15,551 nt of DNA from CAZOIA01 sp964579675 (GCA_964579675.1 CAZOIA010000134.1:1-15551), one strand, 5' to 3'; counted from the stretch's first letter, positions 1-7,447 are shown. Program-made: numbers and translations. Notes: generated from the letters alone by a model not told the origin.

Positions 1-93
1 CGGGCGCGGTTCGGAAACACCTGGGGGCGGCGCCTTCCAACAAGCCGCCCAAAGCGTCATGCACCCTTCAATGACATTATCGGCCGTGCGGGC

Positions 94-121
94 TTGCAAT
101 TCCGCAGAGCAGTGGTAGACT
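94..121 (+). promoter_or_regulatory. Candidate sigma70-type promoter before the response regulator
   Basis: TTGCAA (94-99) and TAGACT (116-121) are separated by 16 bases; each matches four of six bases of the -35 and -10 consensus. It lies about 65 bases before the ATG of the response regulator. The call rests on two short, imperfect matches, so it is only a candidate. Confidence 0.25.
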
Positions 122-186
122 GACGGGCCAATCGCGAATGCTGTCAGTGGAGGACACATCGGCCATCGTGCAGAGGGATCGCAATC

Positions 187-1593
187 ATGACCGAATCATC
201 CAAGGGCGTGCTCCTGGTCGTGGACGACGAGCCGCTCAAGCGGGTCACCCTTCAAATTGAACTGTCCGAAGCTGGTTATACCGTTCTTGAGGCCGCGGAT
301 GCGATCTCCGCGTTGAAGCAGCTCGATGCGCGTCCGGTGGATATCGTGATCACTGACGTGCGCATGCCCGAGATCGACGGCATGCAGTTTCTCGAGGAGA
401 TCAAGGCCCGATTTCCCAAGACGCCCGTGATCCTGATGACCGCGTTTGGATCGGTAGACGCGGCCGTCGAGGCCATCAAGCGCGGCGCGTACGACTATAT
501 CGCCAAGCCGTTTCCCACCGACATGCTTCTCGAGAAGATCGAGCGGCTGCTTGCCGGTCGATCGGCCGGGGAGGGTCCTGGTCCGGGCGAGCCCGAGATT
601 CTCGGCCCGCTCGTCGGCCGGAGCTACCCCCTCCGGCGCCTGTTCGAGCAGATCCGGGCGGTAGTGGACAACGAGCGTCCGGTCATGATCCAGGGCGAAG
701 CCGGCACCTGCCGGGAACGGGTCGCAGAAGCGATCCACCGGCTCAGCCGCCGGTCGCAGGGCCCGATGGTCAAGTTCAGTTGCGCGGCTTCGGATTCCGA
801 AACGGTGGACGGTGAGCTGTTCGGCTTCTACCCCGAGGCAGCGGGGGGCAGGGCTCTGGCCCCGAAACTCGGGCGGTTTGAACTCGCGGCCGGGGGAACC
901 CTTTTCCTCGACGACGTGGACGCCCTGGCGATCCAGCTTCAGGGCAAGCTCCTGCTCGCCCTCGAGGAAGGGCTATTCGAGCGTGCGGGTAACGCTGATC
1001 GTGTTTCGGTTGACGTTCGGCTCATCTGTGCCACGGACAAGAATCTTCGCCCACTGGCCGTCGCCGGCAGGTTCCGAGAGGATCTGTACTACCGCCTCGA
1101 TGCGATTCATCTGTCGATCCCACCCCTTCGCGAGCGGCGGGAAGACGTCCCCATCCTGGCCCGGCACTATCTCAGGAACCGTGCCGACGGCGGCGGCGGG
1201 GAAGAGGTGCCCAGTCGAATCAGCCCGCACGCCATGGACGCGCTGGTCAACTACCACTGGCCCGGCAACGTCCGTGAGTTGGAGCACGTCATCGAACGCG
1301 CCGTCGCCTTTTCCGACGGGGAGGAGATTCGGCCTCAAGACATCCTGCTGCCGGCGGACCGCCCGCCGGAGGAGCAGGAAGTCAGTGCGGTAGCCGATGG
1401 GGCCGCTGGTCTGACCCAGACCATTGCGGGAGTGGAACGTACGCTGATCGATGCCGCCCTGCGGCGGGCAGCGGGCAACCAGGCTCGGGCGGCTCAGTTC
1501 CTCGGCATTCCCCGGACTACGCTTCGCGACAAAATGGCGAAATACGGTATGGTCGGCAGGCCCGGCAAACGCGAGGGCGAGGCGGCCTCGTAA
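187..1593 (+). CDS. NtrC-type response regulator with degenerate AAA+ motifs
   Basis: The 468 residues have the NtrC order: receiver (about 7-120), AAA+ domain (about 140-385) and Fis-type helix-turn-helix (about 413-455). The receiver is intact, with acidic pair D13/D14, phospho-acceptor D57, T85 and K107, so it should accept phosphate from a histidine kinase. The AAA+ domain is odd. Walker A reads GEAGTCRE (170-177) instead of the family GESGTGKE, so the invariant Lys is Arg. The GAFTGA loop that contacts sigma54 is replaced by GFYPEAAGG (213-221). Walker B ends DD (242-243) instead of DE. The arginine-finger region (R297, R303) and the GNVRE motif (R363) remain. A GAGGG at 173-177 supports the start. 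Family knowledge predicts that such a protein cannot remodel sigma54 polymerase; I infer a DNA-binding regulator acting without ATP-driven activation. No partner kinase is in the window. Confidence 0.93.
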   Translation: MTESSKGVLLVVDDEPLKRVTLQIELSEAGYTVLEAADAISALKQLDARPVDIVITDVRMPEIDGMQFLEEIKARFPKTPVILMTAFGSVDAAVEAIKRGAYDYIAKPFPTDMLLEKIERLLAGRSAGEGPGPGEPEILGPLVGRSYPLRRLFEQIRAVVDNERPVMIQGEAGTCRERVAEAIHRLSRRSQGPMVKFSCAASDSETVDGELFGFYPEAAGGRALAPKLGRFELAAGGTLFLDDVDALAIQLQGKLLLALEEGLFERAGNADRVSVDVRLICATDKNLRPLAVAGRFREDLYYRLDAIHLSIPPLRERREDVPILARHYLRNRADGGGGEEVPSRISPHAMDALVNYHWPGNVRELEHVIERAVAFSDGEEIRPQDILLPADRPPEEQEVSAVADGAAGLTQTIAGVERTLIDAALRRAAGNQARAAQFLGIPRTTLRDKMAKYGMVGRPGKREGEAAS

Positions 1594-1606
1594 TGACGTT
1601 TCTCCT

Positions 1607-1621
1607 TCGTCGGGCCGACGA
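1607..1621. repeat. Palindrome after the response regulator stop
   Basis: TCGTCGG and CCGACGA are perfect 7-base arms around one central G, 13 bases after the stop codon. It could be a weak transcription stop or an operator. There is no T-run on either side, so an intrinsic terminator is not well supported. Confidence 0.4.
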
Positions 1622-1638
1622 TTGAACCCCCGGACCTG

Positions 1639-1667
1639 CCCGCCGTAATCAAGAATTGCCCGGCGGG
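1639..1667. repeat. GC-rich hairpin in the regulator-prepilin gap
   Basis: CCCGCCG (1639-1645) pairs with CGGCGGG (1661-1667) across a 15-base loop. It is followed by GGTCAATCCC rather than a T-run. The downstream bases resemble the centre of the inverted repeat inside the recombinase gene (12395-12417). Confidence 0.35.
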
Positions 1668-1897
1668 GGGTCAATCCCTCCCATGCGGCGGATATTCGTC
1701 TTGCGGAGGCGACTGTGGCCTTGACAAGGATTCCGCCGATGTTGATGATGGTCGATTGGCGTGCGGACGGGGCCATCGCTTTGGCGCGTGGTGGCTCGTT
1801 GGCCGGTGATCCCGCAACACCGCCCGATTCCCGGGGGCCGGTGGCGGGAACATCGGCGGGCCAATCAAGCGGCTAACTTAGTACGGCGCATGGTGTT

Positions 1898-2527
1898 ATG
1901 ACGAAGACCCGGGCGTTTACCCTCATCGAACTGCTGGTCGTGGTGGCCATCATCGGTCTGTTGATCAGCATTACGATGCCGTCGCTGGCGGCGGTCCGGC
2001 GGAGCGGCAAGCGGGCCAAGTGCCGGCATAACCTGCATCAGATCGGCGTGGCGATGGAGGCCCACTTCGGCGCCAACCGTGACATCTTCCCGTGCGTTGC
2101 CACCCTGCCGTCCGCGGAAGAACAACTGGCCAAGGACGAGGGCGACCGCGAGCCCTACGATCCTCTCCCGATCGTGCTCAGGAAGGAGACGCACGGGAAC
2201 ACCGAGGTCTTTGAATGCCCAGCCGATGAGATTGCCGACGACGACCCCGATCTTCAGGCGATCGGCCTGTTCCCGGGCAAGCGCTACTTCGACACCGAAA
2301 ACACCAGCTATGAATGGAATGCTTTCCTGAACCCCGATTACGATTCCGGCCAGCTTGGACCTCAGAAACGCCGCCGGACCAGAGGCACCGGGCTCATCCA
2401 GGATTTGTACCGTGCCAGCCTGGCGAATCTGCAGATGGTTTACGATTACGAGCCGTTTCACGGCGGGCCGCGGGCCCCGGGATCCATTAACTACCTGTAC
2501 GCCGACCTCCACGTCGGCAGCAAATAG
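1898..2527 (+). CDS. Prepilin-like protein, H-X9-DG style, short form
   Basis: This 209-residue protein begins with a type IV prepilin signal: a short basic leader (MTKTRA), then FTLIELLVVVAIIGLL, with E11 at position +5 of the predicted mature chain. The residue before the cut is Ala6 instead of the usual Gly. Family knowledge says prepilin peptidase cuts and N-methylates this site and leaves the helix in the inner membrane or a pseudopilus. The C-terminal region has a CPADE motif after VFE, and ends in HGGPRAPGSINYLYADLHVG. This resembles the planctomycete H-X9-DG tail, although the DG is DL here. Related proteins are often around 300 residues. No strong ribosome site precedes the ATG. The neighbouring protein at 2537 follows 9 bases later and is probably co-transcribed. 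The exact role, pilus, secretion or surface subunit, is unknown. Confidence 0.9.
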   Translation: MTKTRAFTLIELLVVVAIIGLLISITMPSLAAVRRSGKRAKCRHNLHQIGVAMEAHFGANRDIFPCVATLPSAEEQLAKDEGDREPYDPLPIVLRKETHGNTEVFECPADEIADDDPDLQAIGLFPGKRYFDTENTSYEWNAFLNPDYDSGQLGPQKRRRTRGTGLIQDLYRASLANLQMVYDYEPFHGGPRAPGSINYLYADLHVGSK

Positions 2528-2536
2528 GGCGAGATC

Positions 2537-3250
2537 ATGCAACAGTCAAAGAAAATGACCAGGGCAACTCCCAGGCGACAGATGTCGGGCCGCACGAAAA
2601 AGACCCTCATGGCGGTACTGGCGTCGGTTGTCATTATTGGCGGGGGCGTTTGGGGTTACTACAAAGTCACGACGATCCCTCCGCCGGACCTGACGGTGGC
2701 CAAGAGCGAGGACGTGGCGGCGTACCTCGGCAACAGCCGGGGCTTCGCCCGCCTGCCGGTGGACAATCGCCAGGAGTTCCTCTTTCGGGCCTGCCAGCGT
2801 TTCGGCGAGGGAGAGGCGAGGGTCGAGTTCTCCCGCTCGCTGCATCGCATGCCTCGACGGGCACGTGAAGTGTTCCTCGACGCGGTTTACGACCTGACCC
2901 GGGTTCGCATCGTGGAGCACGCCCGCGCGTTCAACAAGACCTCCTCCCGCCGGGAGCGGGTCCGATTCGTGGACCGGGCCATCCGGAACTTCGAAGGGAT
3001 GCGCCGGCCCTTGAGCGGAGCGACGGTAAGGGGCATGGGCGGCCCCGGTGCCCCTGCGGTCAACCTCGGCGAGCCCTTCAAGAATGATCTTCCCCGAGGC
3101 AGTGATGAATTCATGAAAGTCGCGGTGGCCCAAACCACCGCCAGGGAGCGGGCGGAAATCAAGCCGTTCGTCGATGCGGTGGCGGCCCGCTACCGGGAGT
3201 TGCGGGACTCGGGCCAGCTCGAGCAGTTGTACGCTCAGCTCGGCGGATGA
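2537..3250 (+). CDS. Single-span membrane protein of unknown function
   Basis: I do not recognise a family for these 237 residues. A basic N-terminal tail (about 1-22, rich in Lys and Arg) is followed by one hydrophobic segment (about 23-42) and a soluble remainder. This predicts an N-in anchor with the bulk outside the cytoplasm. The soluble part is rich in Arg and Glu and predicted helical, with a Gly/Pro-rich stretch near 168-176 (MGGPGAPAV). A GGGCGAG sequence before the ATG may be the ribosome site. The gene starts 9 bases after the prepilin-like gene, so the two are likely an operon and the protein may assist or tether the prepilin; that link is inference. It converges with smpB, with only five bases between the two stop codons and no room for a separate terminator. 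Confidence 0.85.
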   Translation: MQQSKKMTRATPRRQMSGRTKKTLMAVLASVVIIGGGVWGYYKVTTIPPPDLTVAKSEDVAAYLGNSRGFARLPVDNRQEFLFRACQRFGEGEARVEFSRSLHRMPRRAREVFLDAVYDLTRVRIVEHARAFNKTSSRRERVRFVDRAIRNFEGMRRPLSGATVRGMGGPGAPAVNLGEPFKNDLPRGSDEFMKVAVAQTTARERAEIKPFVDAVAARYRELRDSGQLEQLYAQLGG

Positions 3251-3255
3251 TCCGA

Positions 3256-3726
3256 TCACCGCCGCCGCGATAGTGCCCGGGCCATCTCGCGCTCGTGGTC
3301 GCGTTTCCGCAGATCCTCCCGCTTGTCGTAGGTCTTCTTGCCGGTGGCCACGGCCAACTCGATTTTGGCGATGCCGCGGTCGTTGAAATAGATGCTCAGG
3401 GGGATCAGTGTAACGCCCGGCTGTCCGATCTTCAGTGCTAGTTTGCTGATTTCCCGGCGGTGCAGGAGCAGCCGACGGTTGCGCTGGGGGTCGTGATTCC
3501 GGTCGGTAGCCGGCGTATAGCGGTCAATCTGGCATCCGTAAAGTGTTGCCTCGTAACCATTTATGCGAACGAACGCCTCGGTTATCTGGGCCCGGCCCTC
3601 CCGCAGGCTCTTCACCTCACTGCCGGTCAGGGCGATCCCGGCTTCCACCTTCTGGAGAATGTGGTAGTTGTGCCGGGCTTTCTTGTTGACCACCCGGGGC
3701 CGCGATGGCGGACGCTTGCTGGCCAT
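3256..3726 (-). CDS. smpB: SsrA-binding protein SmpB
   Basis: SmpB binds transfer-messenger RNA and delivers it to stalled ribosomes, where trans-translation releases the ribosome and tags the incomplete protein for destruction. The 156 residues match the family along the whole length and in size. The N-terminal block NKKARHNYHILQKVEAGIAL is followed by TGSEVKSLREGRAQ. The middle has the RNHDPQRNRRLLLHRREI block. The C-terminal tail, GKKTYDKREDLRKRDHERE, is the basic tail that enters the mRNA channel as a helix. The ATG is preceded by GGGAA at a fitting distance. The gene stands alone on the minus strand, and its promoter is expected in the AT-rich island to its right. The ssrA gene itself is not in the window. 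Confidence 0.98.
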   Translation of the reverse strand: MASKRPPSRPRVVNKKARHNYHILQKVEAGIALTGSEVKSLREGRAQITEAFVRINGYEATLYGCQIDRYTPATDRNHDPQRNRRLLLHRREISKLALKIGQPGVTLIPLSIYFNDRGIAKIELAVATGKKTYDKREDLRKRDHEREMARALSRRR

Positions 3727-3768
3727 AACTATTGATTTCCCATATAATTAAACCGATCATATAATAAC
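3727..3768. promoter_or_regulatory. AT-rich divergent promoter region, smpB / ECF sigma operon
   Basis: This short island is strikingly AT-rich for the window. On the plus strand it holds two perfect TATAAT boxes (3743-3748 and 3760-3765). On the minus strand TATGAT (complement of 3756-3761) could be the -10 of smpB. No good -35 partner is visible at normal spacing for any of them. The position between two divergent genes and the composition support a promoter region; which box is used is not decided. Confidence 0.5.
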
Positions 3769-3870
3769 TGGGGCCATCGGGCGAGCCCAGCGAGGCGGAA
3801 ACATCTCAAGAATGCTCGCGACGGTGGCGACCGGGCGAACAGATCGTGCAACTGGCACGCGTCAGTGATG

Positions 3871-3876
3871 TATAAT
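3871..3876 (+). promoter_or_regulatory. TATAAT box close to the ECF sigma gene
   Basis: A perfect TATAAT lies inside the longest open frame of the sigma factor. If it is a true -10 element, transcription would start near 3883. The GTG at 3865 and ATG at 3868 could then not be the start codon on that transcript. The bases 17 to 18 upstream do not resemble a -35 element. Confidence 0.3.
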
Positions 3877-3933
3877 TGGGTGAGCATGATTGCAAGGCAA
3901 GCGGAGATCGGCTCTGGTCGGCTGACCAGACAC

Positions 3934-4515
3934 ATGGAGAAGCGGCTGATCGAGCAGGCGCGCAGCGGCAGCGAAGAGGCTGCGCGAGTCCTGGTGGATG
4001 CGCACAAGGATCGGCTGTTTGCCTTCGTCTGGCGGATCCTGCGGGACCATGAGGAGTCCGAGGAAACCTGCCAGGAGGCGTTTCTGCGGGCGTTCAGTTC
4101 GCTGGATTCGTTCTCGCCGAAGTATCGGTTCAGCACCTGGCTGTTCACGATCGGTTATCGGCTGTGTCTGAACCACATTCGTCGGCGAAAACTGCTGACG
4201 GGCGAGGTCGATTGGTCAGGTATGCCCTCAGGCGAGCAGGACGTTTCCGAGATGCTTGCCGAGAGTGAAGAAGCCCGTCGGTTGAAGGACGAGATTTGGG
4301 GGGCGGTGGACAAGCTTTCCGTGCCTCAACGGGCCGCGGTGCTGCTGTTCTACCGGGAAGGTATGAGTTGCGACGAGGTCGCGAAAACGCTCGGGATACC
4401 GATGGCCACGGCCAAGAGCCATCTGCATCGTGCCCGGGCCCGATTGCGGGATTCATTGGCGGGATTGGTAAAGGACTGGTCACAGGTTCAGTTGTTGAGA
4501 GAAGCCGCCTCATGA
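3934..4515 (+). CDS. ECF-family RNA polymerase sigma factor
   Basis: The 193 residues contain sigma70 region 2 (about 20-86) and region 4 (about 124-175) and no region 3, as in ECF factors. Region 2 includes EETCQEAFLRAFSSLDSF and FSTWLFTIGYRLCLNHIRRR; the region 4 helix-turn-helix is MSCDEVAKTLGIPMATAKSH. It should direct core polymerase to its own promoter set when released by the anti-sigma factor encoded next. The frame is open from a GTG at 3865, with ATGs at 3868 and 3886. I chose ATG 3934 because the family similarity begins directly after it and the preceding codons (AGG, AGA, CAA) are unlike the rest of the gene. The ribosome site is weak for all choices, so 3886 remains possible. 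The stop overlaps the next start as ATGA, which indicates translational coupling. Confidence 0.93.
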   Translation: MEKRLIEQARSGSEEAARVLVDAHKDRLFAFVWRILRDHEESEETCQEAFLRAFSSLDSFSPKYRFSTWLFTIGYRLCLNHIRRRKLLTGEVDWSGMPSGEQDVSEMLAESEEARRLKDEIWGAVDKLSVPQRAAVLLFYREGMSCDEVAKTLGIPMATAKSHLHRARARLRDSLAGLVKDWSQVQLLREAAS

Positions 4516-5285
4516 TTACGTGTCAAGATGCAAGACAGTTATTCGACCGCTACCTGGATGGTGAACTCTCTCCAGCCCTGCAGACGGAGCTCCACGCCCA
4601 TCAACTGAGCTGTCCGATGTGCCAGAGCGAGTTGGCGATGCTCGAGGCGTGCGGCGACGTGGTCGCGCTGGACCGCTGTGAGCCGAGCCTGAGCGAATCG
4701 TTTACGGACCGCGTGCTGCTGGCCCGACGATCTCAACTGGTCCCGAGGCCACGCCGTTGGGGGCGAATGGTACTGCTCGTCGGCTCGCCCATGGCCGCGG
4801 CGGCAAGCATTCTGCTCGCGTTCATGCTGATCGTGCCATCGACGCCGCAAGTCAACCGGACCGCGGTTCTGGGGCCGCGAGATGGCGGTATCGTCGCAGC
4901 CCCGACCTCGGTTCAGGAGGCGATGAAGTTGACCCGGGCGGAGGATCGCTCGGAACAGGCGGAGCGCGAGTTGGCCGATACCCCACCGATGCCGGCGGTC
5001 GGGTTCATGGAAGCCTTGTTGGCGCGAGTGGTGGAACAGAGCCAGGATGGCGTCGAGGGCGTGCGGGGCAGCGTCGCCGAGCTGGAGCTTCTCCTGCGTC
5101 AGAGCGTCTTGGCCGCGAGCGAGCAACTGGTTGCCCAGGGGGAATCAACGCGGGGCAAGGGGGCCACGAACGACGCGCCGGCAGACCGCCCGATCCCCGA
5201 CCTGGAGTTCCTGGGCCCGCCCGGCCTGAACCCCGAGCCGGCAAGCGAACCGACGCCGCATCTTCTACTGCTCGATCCGCTGTGA
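4512..5285 (+). CDS. Membrane anti-sigma factor with zf-HC2 domain
   Basis: The 257-residue protein begins with a putative zinc-binding anti-sigma domain: C4 near the start, then H30-x3-C34-x2-C37 within HAHQLSCPMC. Family knowledge says this domain holds the cognate ECF factor at the membrane. A single hydrophobic segment (about 86-108) follows a basic stretch (RPRRWGR), leaving the cytoplasmic zinc domain at the N-terminus and about 150 residues outside. The outer part is acidic and Gln/Glu-rich, with predicted helices around 163-215 and a Pro-rich tail, and shows no known sensor domain. The frame is open upstream from 4296, but the ATG that overlaps the sigma stop (ATGA) gives the complete family domain and is clearly the start. 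Release of the sigma factor would need cleavage or a conformational change; which signal is sensed is unknown. Confidence 0.92.
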   Translation: MITCQDARQLFDRYLDGELSPALQTELHAHQLSCPMCQSELAMLEACGDVVALDRCEPSLSESFTDRVLLARRSQLVPRPRRWGRMVLLVGSPMAAAASILLAFMLIVPSTPQVNRTAVLGPRDGGIVAAPTSVQEAMKLTRAEDRSEQAERELADTPPMPAVGFMEALLARVVEQSQDGVEGVRGSVAELELLLRQSVLAASEQLVAQGESTRGKGATNDAPADRPIPDLEFLGPPGLNPEPASEPTPHLLLLDPL

Positions 5286-5296
5286 CCGTCCATCGT

Positions 5297-5312
5297 CGTG
5301 GGACTGCCCACG
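5297..5312. repeat. Hairpin after the anti-sigma gene
   Basis: CGTGGG (5297-5302) pairs with CCCACG (5307-5312) over a four-base loop. A competing 7-base pairing, TGACCGT (5283-5289) with ACGGTCA (5310-5316), uses the same right arm. No T-run follows, so a full intrinsic stop is not supported. Confidence 0.45.
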
Positions 5313-5362
5313 GTCATGCCACTGTCCCCGGCCAACAGAAATCTGCGTGTCTTTCCGCGCGT

Positions 5363-5380
5363 GGGAGATCTTTGTCTCCC
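5363..5380. repeat. Hairpin in the leader of the PDZ gene
   Basis: GGGAGA (5363-5368) pairs perfectly with TCTCCC (5375-5380) around a six-base loop, and G-T pairs could lengthen the stem by two or three. It sits 30 bases before the start codon of the PDZ protein. It may affect mRNA stability or act as a binding site; no function can be shown. Confidence 0.45.
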
Positions 5381-5410
5381 GTGATGTGACCTTAGCGGGA
5401 TGTTCCATCG

Positions 5411-7447
5411 ATGCCGGTCAAGTGTCGATTGTTGTTGATGCTGGCCCTGCTGGTCTGGTGGACCGCCGGGCCAACGGCGGCCGAGAGTCCGAGTGAGCCC
5501 CGGGCAGGCACGCTTGCGGGATCGGTTCCGGCGGACGCCCGGCTGTTCCTGCAGTTGCGGAGCACGCATCTGCTCGGGTTTCCCGCGTCCGGGTCGGCGG
5601 TCGGGCGGCTGTTGAAGAAGCTGGTACCGACCACGCGCCCGGCGCCGGAGACTCAGCCGGCGGGGGTGTGGGTTGGCTGGCAAGAGCTGTTCACGAACGC
5701 GGTGGGGCTGGACAACCGCAAGGCGGCGGATTTGCTGTTCGCCGGGCCACTGGCACTGGCGGCGGACGGGTGGAGCGGTCTGGGGGATGCGATTCTGCTG
5801 GCCGAGCCCAAAGATCCCGCAGCCCTGGAAGCCGAGTTGGAGAGCCGTCGCGACCCGGCCTCAGCCGGCCAGCAGGTCCGACGGTATCGCTTGGCCCAGG
5901 ATCACGAGTTAGCCTGCGACGGGCGGATGGTCGCGGTTGGCCGATCGACCAACCGCTCGGGCATTTACCCGCGTACGATCGCGCTGTGGGAGAGCGAAGA
6001 CGGCATTTCTCTGGGCGACCTGGGGGAGTTCCGCGAACGGATGTGCGGGCTGCCGGCGGGGGCTCAACTGATTCTTTACGCGGGCACGAATAGCCGGGCC
6101 TCGGCGGCTGGCCCGATCATGGGCGCCTGGTGGCCCGAGGCCTGGCCCCGGCTGCGATCCGCGGCGGCGGGCGTGGTGGTGACCGCCAGCGGTATCACCG
6201 TCGAGACGAACGGGCGCCTCGAGACCGAGGGCCAGGCGGCGCAATCCTCCGACTCGCTCACCCGGTCGCTGTCGCGTCTGCCGGCATCAGCGGTGGTCGC
6301 CTGGACCCAGCGAATCGACTTCGTCGAGGCGTTTCGCCGACTCGACGCCGCTTATCCGGAGGGGGCCTTGCGGTTTTTGCACCCGGCACCGCCGGGCGAG
6401 GAGATCGAGGATCGACTGCTCAGGCACCTGGTGGGTGACAGCATCTTCATGATCGGGCGGGCAGCAAGCCGACCGACGGGTGCCGAGAGTGATCTGCTCC
6501 TACCCGTCCTCGCCCTGGCGGTGGAGACGGATGACCCGCGCACCGTCGAGTCGATGATGGAGCGCCTGGCGGGCAACTTCCTGGAATCACTGGATCTGGA
6601 GTCATTTCCCGACGGGGAGCTGCCGGTCGAGTACAAGCCCCTGGGGCCCAGTGGGGGCGGGATTCTCTCGATCGCTGTGGGTCGGCTCCTGTGGTCACAA
6701 AGCGGATGCCCGCTCTTCCGCTCCCTGGAGATCAGTTGGACCGTTGCCGACCGTTGGCTGGTCATCGGGACGCATGCCGGTGCCGTTCGAGAAATCGTCC
6801 GGGCACGTCGGGGAGAGGTTCCGGTGTTGTCGGTGGATGCGATTCCGGAGGTGATGCGCCATGCTTCGCCCAACGCTGTGGCGGGGGAAATGCTGCTGGT
6901 GGCCCGGCCGAAGGCGATGAGTGAAATGATTGACTCATGGATCGGGTACGTGTCGCGTCACCATGGGGAGATGCTGCAGCCGGCGTGGTGGCATCGGCTC
7001 CGGCAGAAGCAGCGACTTGCAAGCGTCCAGTTGGGGGTGTGGCCGGCGGACCGCGTCTTGAGGGGCGAGGTGGAGGTCGGCCAGACCTTGCCGAACTACC
7101 CCGCCCACGGCCCGCTTAAACCAGGCGATCGGATCCAGGCCGTCGATGGCCAGGCGCTCGATCCGGAGCATCCGCTTCAGTCGCTCCGCGAGAAGCTGGC
7201 GATGCGCGAGCGGGCCGACGGCGTCACCTTGCGAGTGCTTCGAGATGGCCGGGAACAGGACATCGAGATTCCGATGCCGACGGCGGGTTGGGATACCGTC
7301 TCCGTCCAGCCGCTGGACCTGCTGCGGCAGGCAGCGGATCTGTTGCGCATCTTCTCGTCCGCGACCTACGCGGTCTGGCGACCATCGCCCGAGGAAATCA
7401 AAGCCCGGTTGGAAGTGCGTTTCGCGCCGGGCCCCCCAGCGAGCTGA
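5411..7447 (+). CDS. Secreted protein with C-terminal PDZ domain
   Basis: The 678 residues begin with a typical signal peptide (hydrophobic about 6-19, cut predicted after TAA at 22-24). The following region begins SVPADARLFLQLRSTHLL, which resembles proteins of the DUF3352 type; this family match is tentative. It runs to about residue 530 with alternating strand and helix patterns and no catalytic motif that I recognise. Residues about 540-625 look like a PDZ domain, including LKPGDRIQAVDGQAL and TLRVLRDGREQDIEI. PDZ domains bind exposed protein C-termini. No serine protease triad is seen, so this is not a DegS or HtrA protease. It lies 125 bases after the anti-sigma gene on the same strand. 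A role in sensing envelope state for that pair is attractive but only inferred from position. Confidence 0.85.
   Translation: MPVKCRLLLMLALLVWWTAGPTAAESPSEPRAGTLAGSVPADARLFLQLRSTHLLGFPASGSAVGRLLKKLVPTTRPAPETQPAGVWVGWQELFTNAVGLDNRKAADLLFAGPLALAADGWSGLGDAILLAEPKDPAALEAELESRRDPASAGQQVRRYRLAQDHELACDGRMVAVGRSTNRSGIYPRTIALWESEDGISLGDLGEFRERMCGLPAGAQLILYAGTNSRASAAGPIMGAWWPEAWPRLRSAAAGVVVTASGITVETNGRLETEGQAAQSSDSLTRSLSRLPASAVVAWTQRIDFVEAFRRLDAAYPEGALRFLHPAPPGEEIEDRLLRHLVGDSIFMIGRAASRPTGAESDLLLPVLALAVETDDPRTVESMMERLAGNFLESLDLESFPDGELPVEYKPLGPSGGGILSIAVGRLLWSQSGCPLFRSLEISWTVADRWLVIGTHAGAVREIVRARRGEVPVLSVDAIPEVMRHASPNAVAGEMLLVARPKAMSEMIDSWIGYVSRHHGEMLQPAWWHRLRQKQRLASVQLGVWPADRVLRGEVEVGQTLPNYPAHGPLKPGDRIQAVDGQALDPEHPLQSLREKLAMRERADGVTLRVLRDGREQDIEIPMPTAGWDTVSVQPLDLLRQAADLLRIFSSATYAVWRPSPEEIKARLEVRFAPGPPAS

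Larger units (their letters stand above)
1594..1897. other. Intergenic stretch without a convincing gene
   Basis: About 300 bases separate the regulator from the prepilin gene. A plus-strand frame is open from 1649 to a stop near 1876 and minus-strand frames are open, but none has a ribosome site or family resemblance. The stretch holds a near-perfect palindrome (1607-1621) and a hairpin (1639-1667), both just after the regulator stop. A promoter for the prepilin pair would be expected near its right end, but no clear -35/-10 pair is visible. Confidence 0.5.

Noticed and set aside
3..74. Open frame at the left edge ending in TGA, possible tail of an upstream gene
   Set aside because: Only 23 codons are visible, there is no family resemblance, and other frames are also open to 110-123, so it cannot be supported.
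1600..1660. Bases resembling a tRNA T-loop (GGTTCAATC-like on the minus strand)
   Set aside because: No matching T-stem, acceptor stem or anticodon arm can be formed, so it is not a tRNA.
973..1776. Minus-strand open frame of 267 codons over the response regulator end
   Set aside because: It is antisense to a clear gene and has no family motif; long antisense frames are common in GC-rich DNA.
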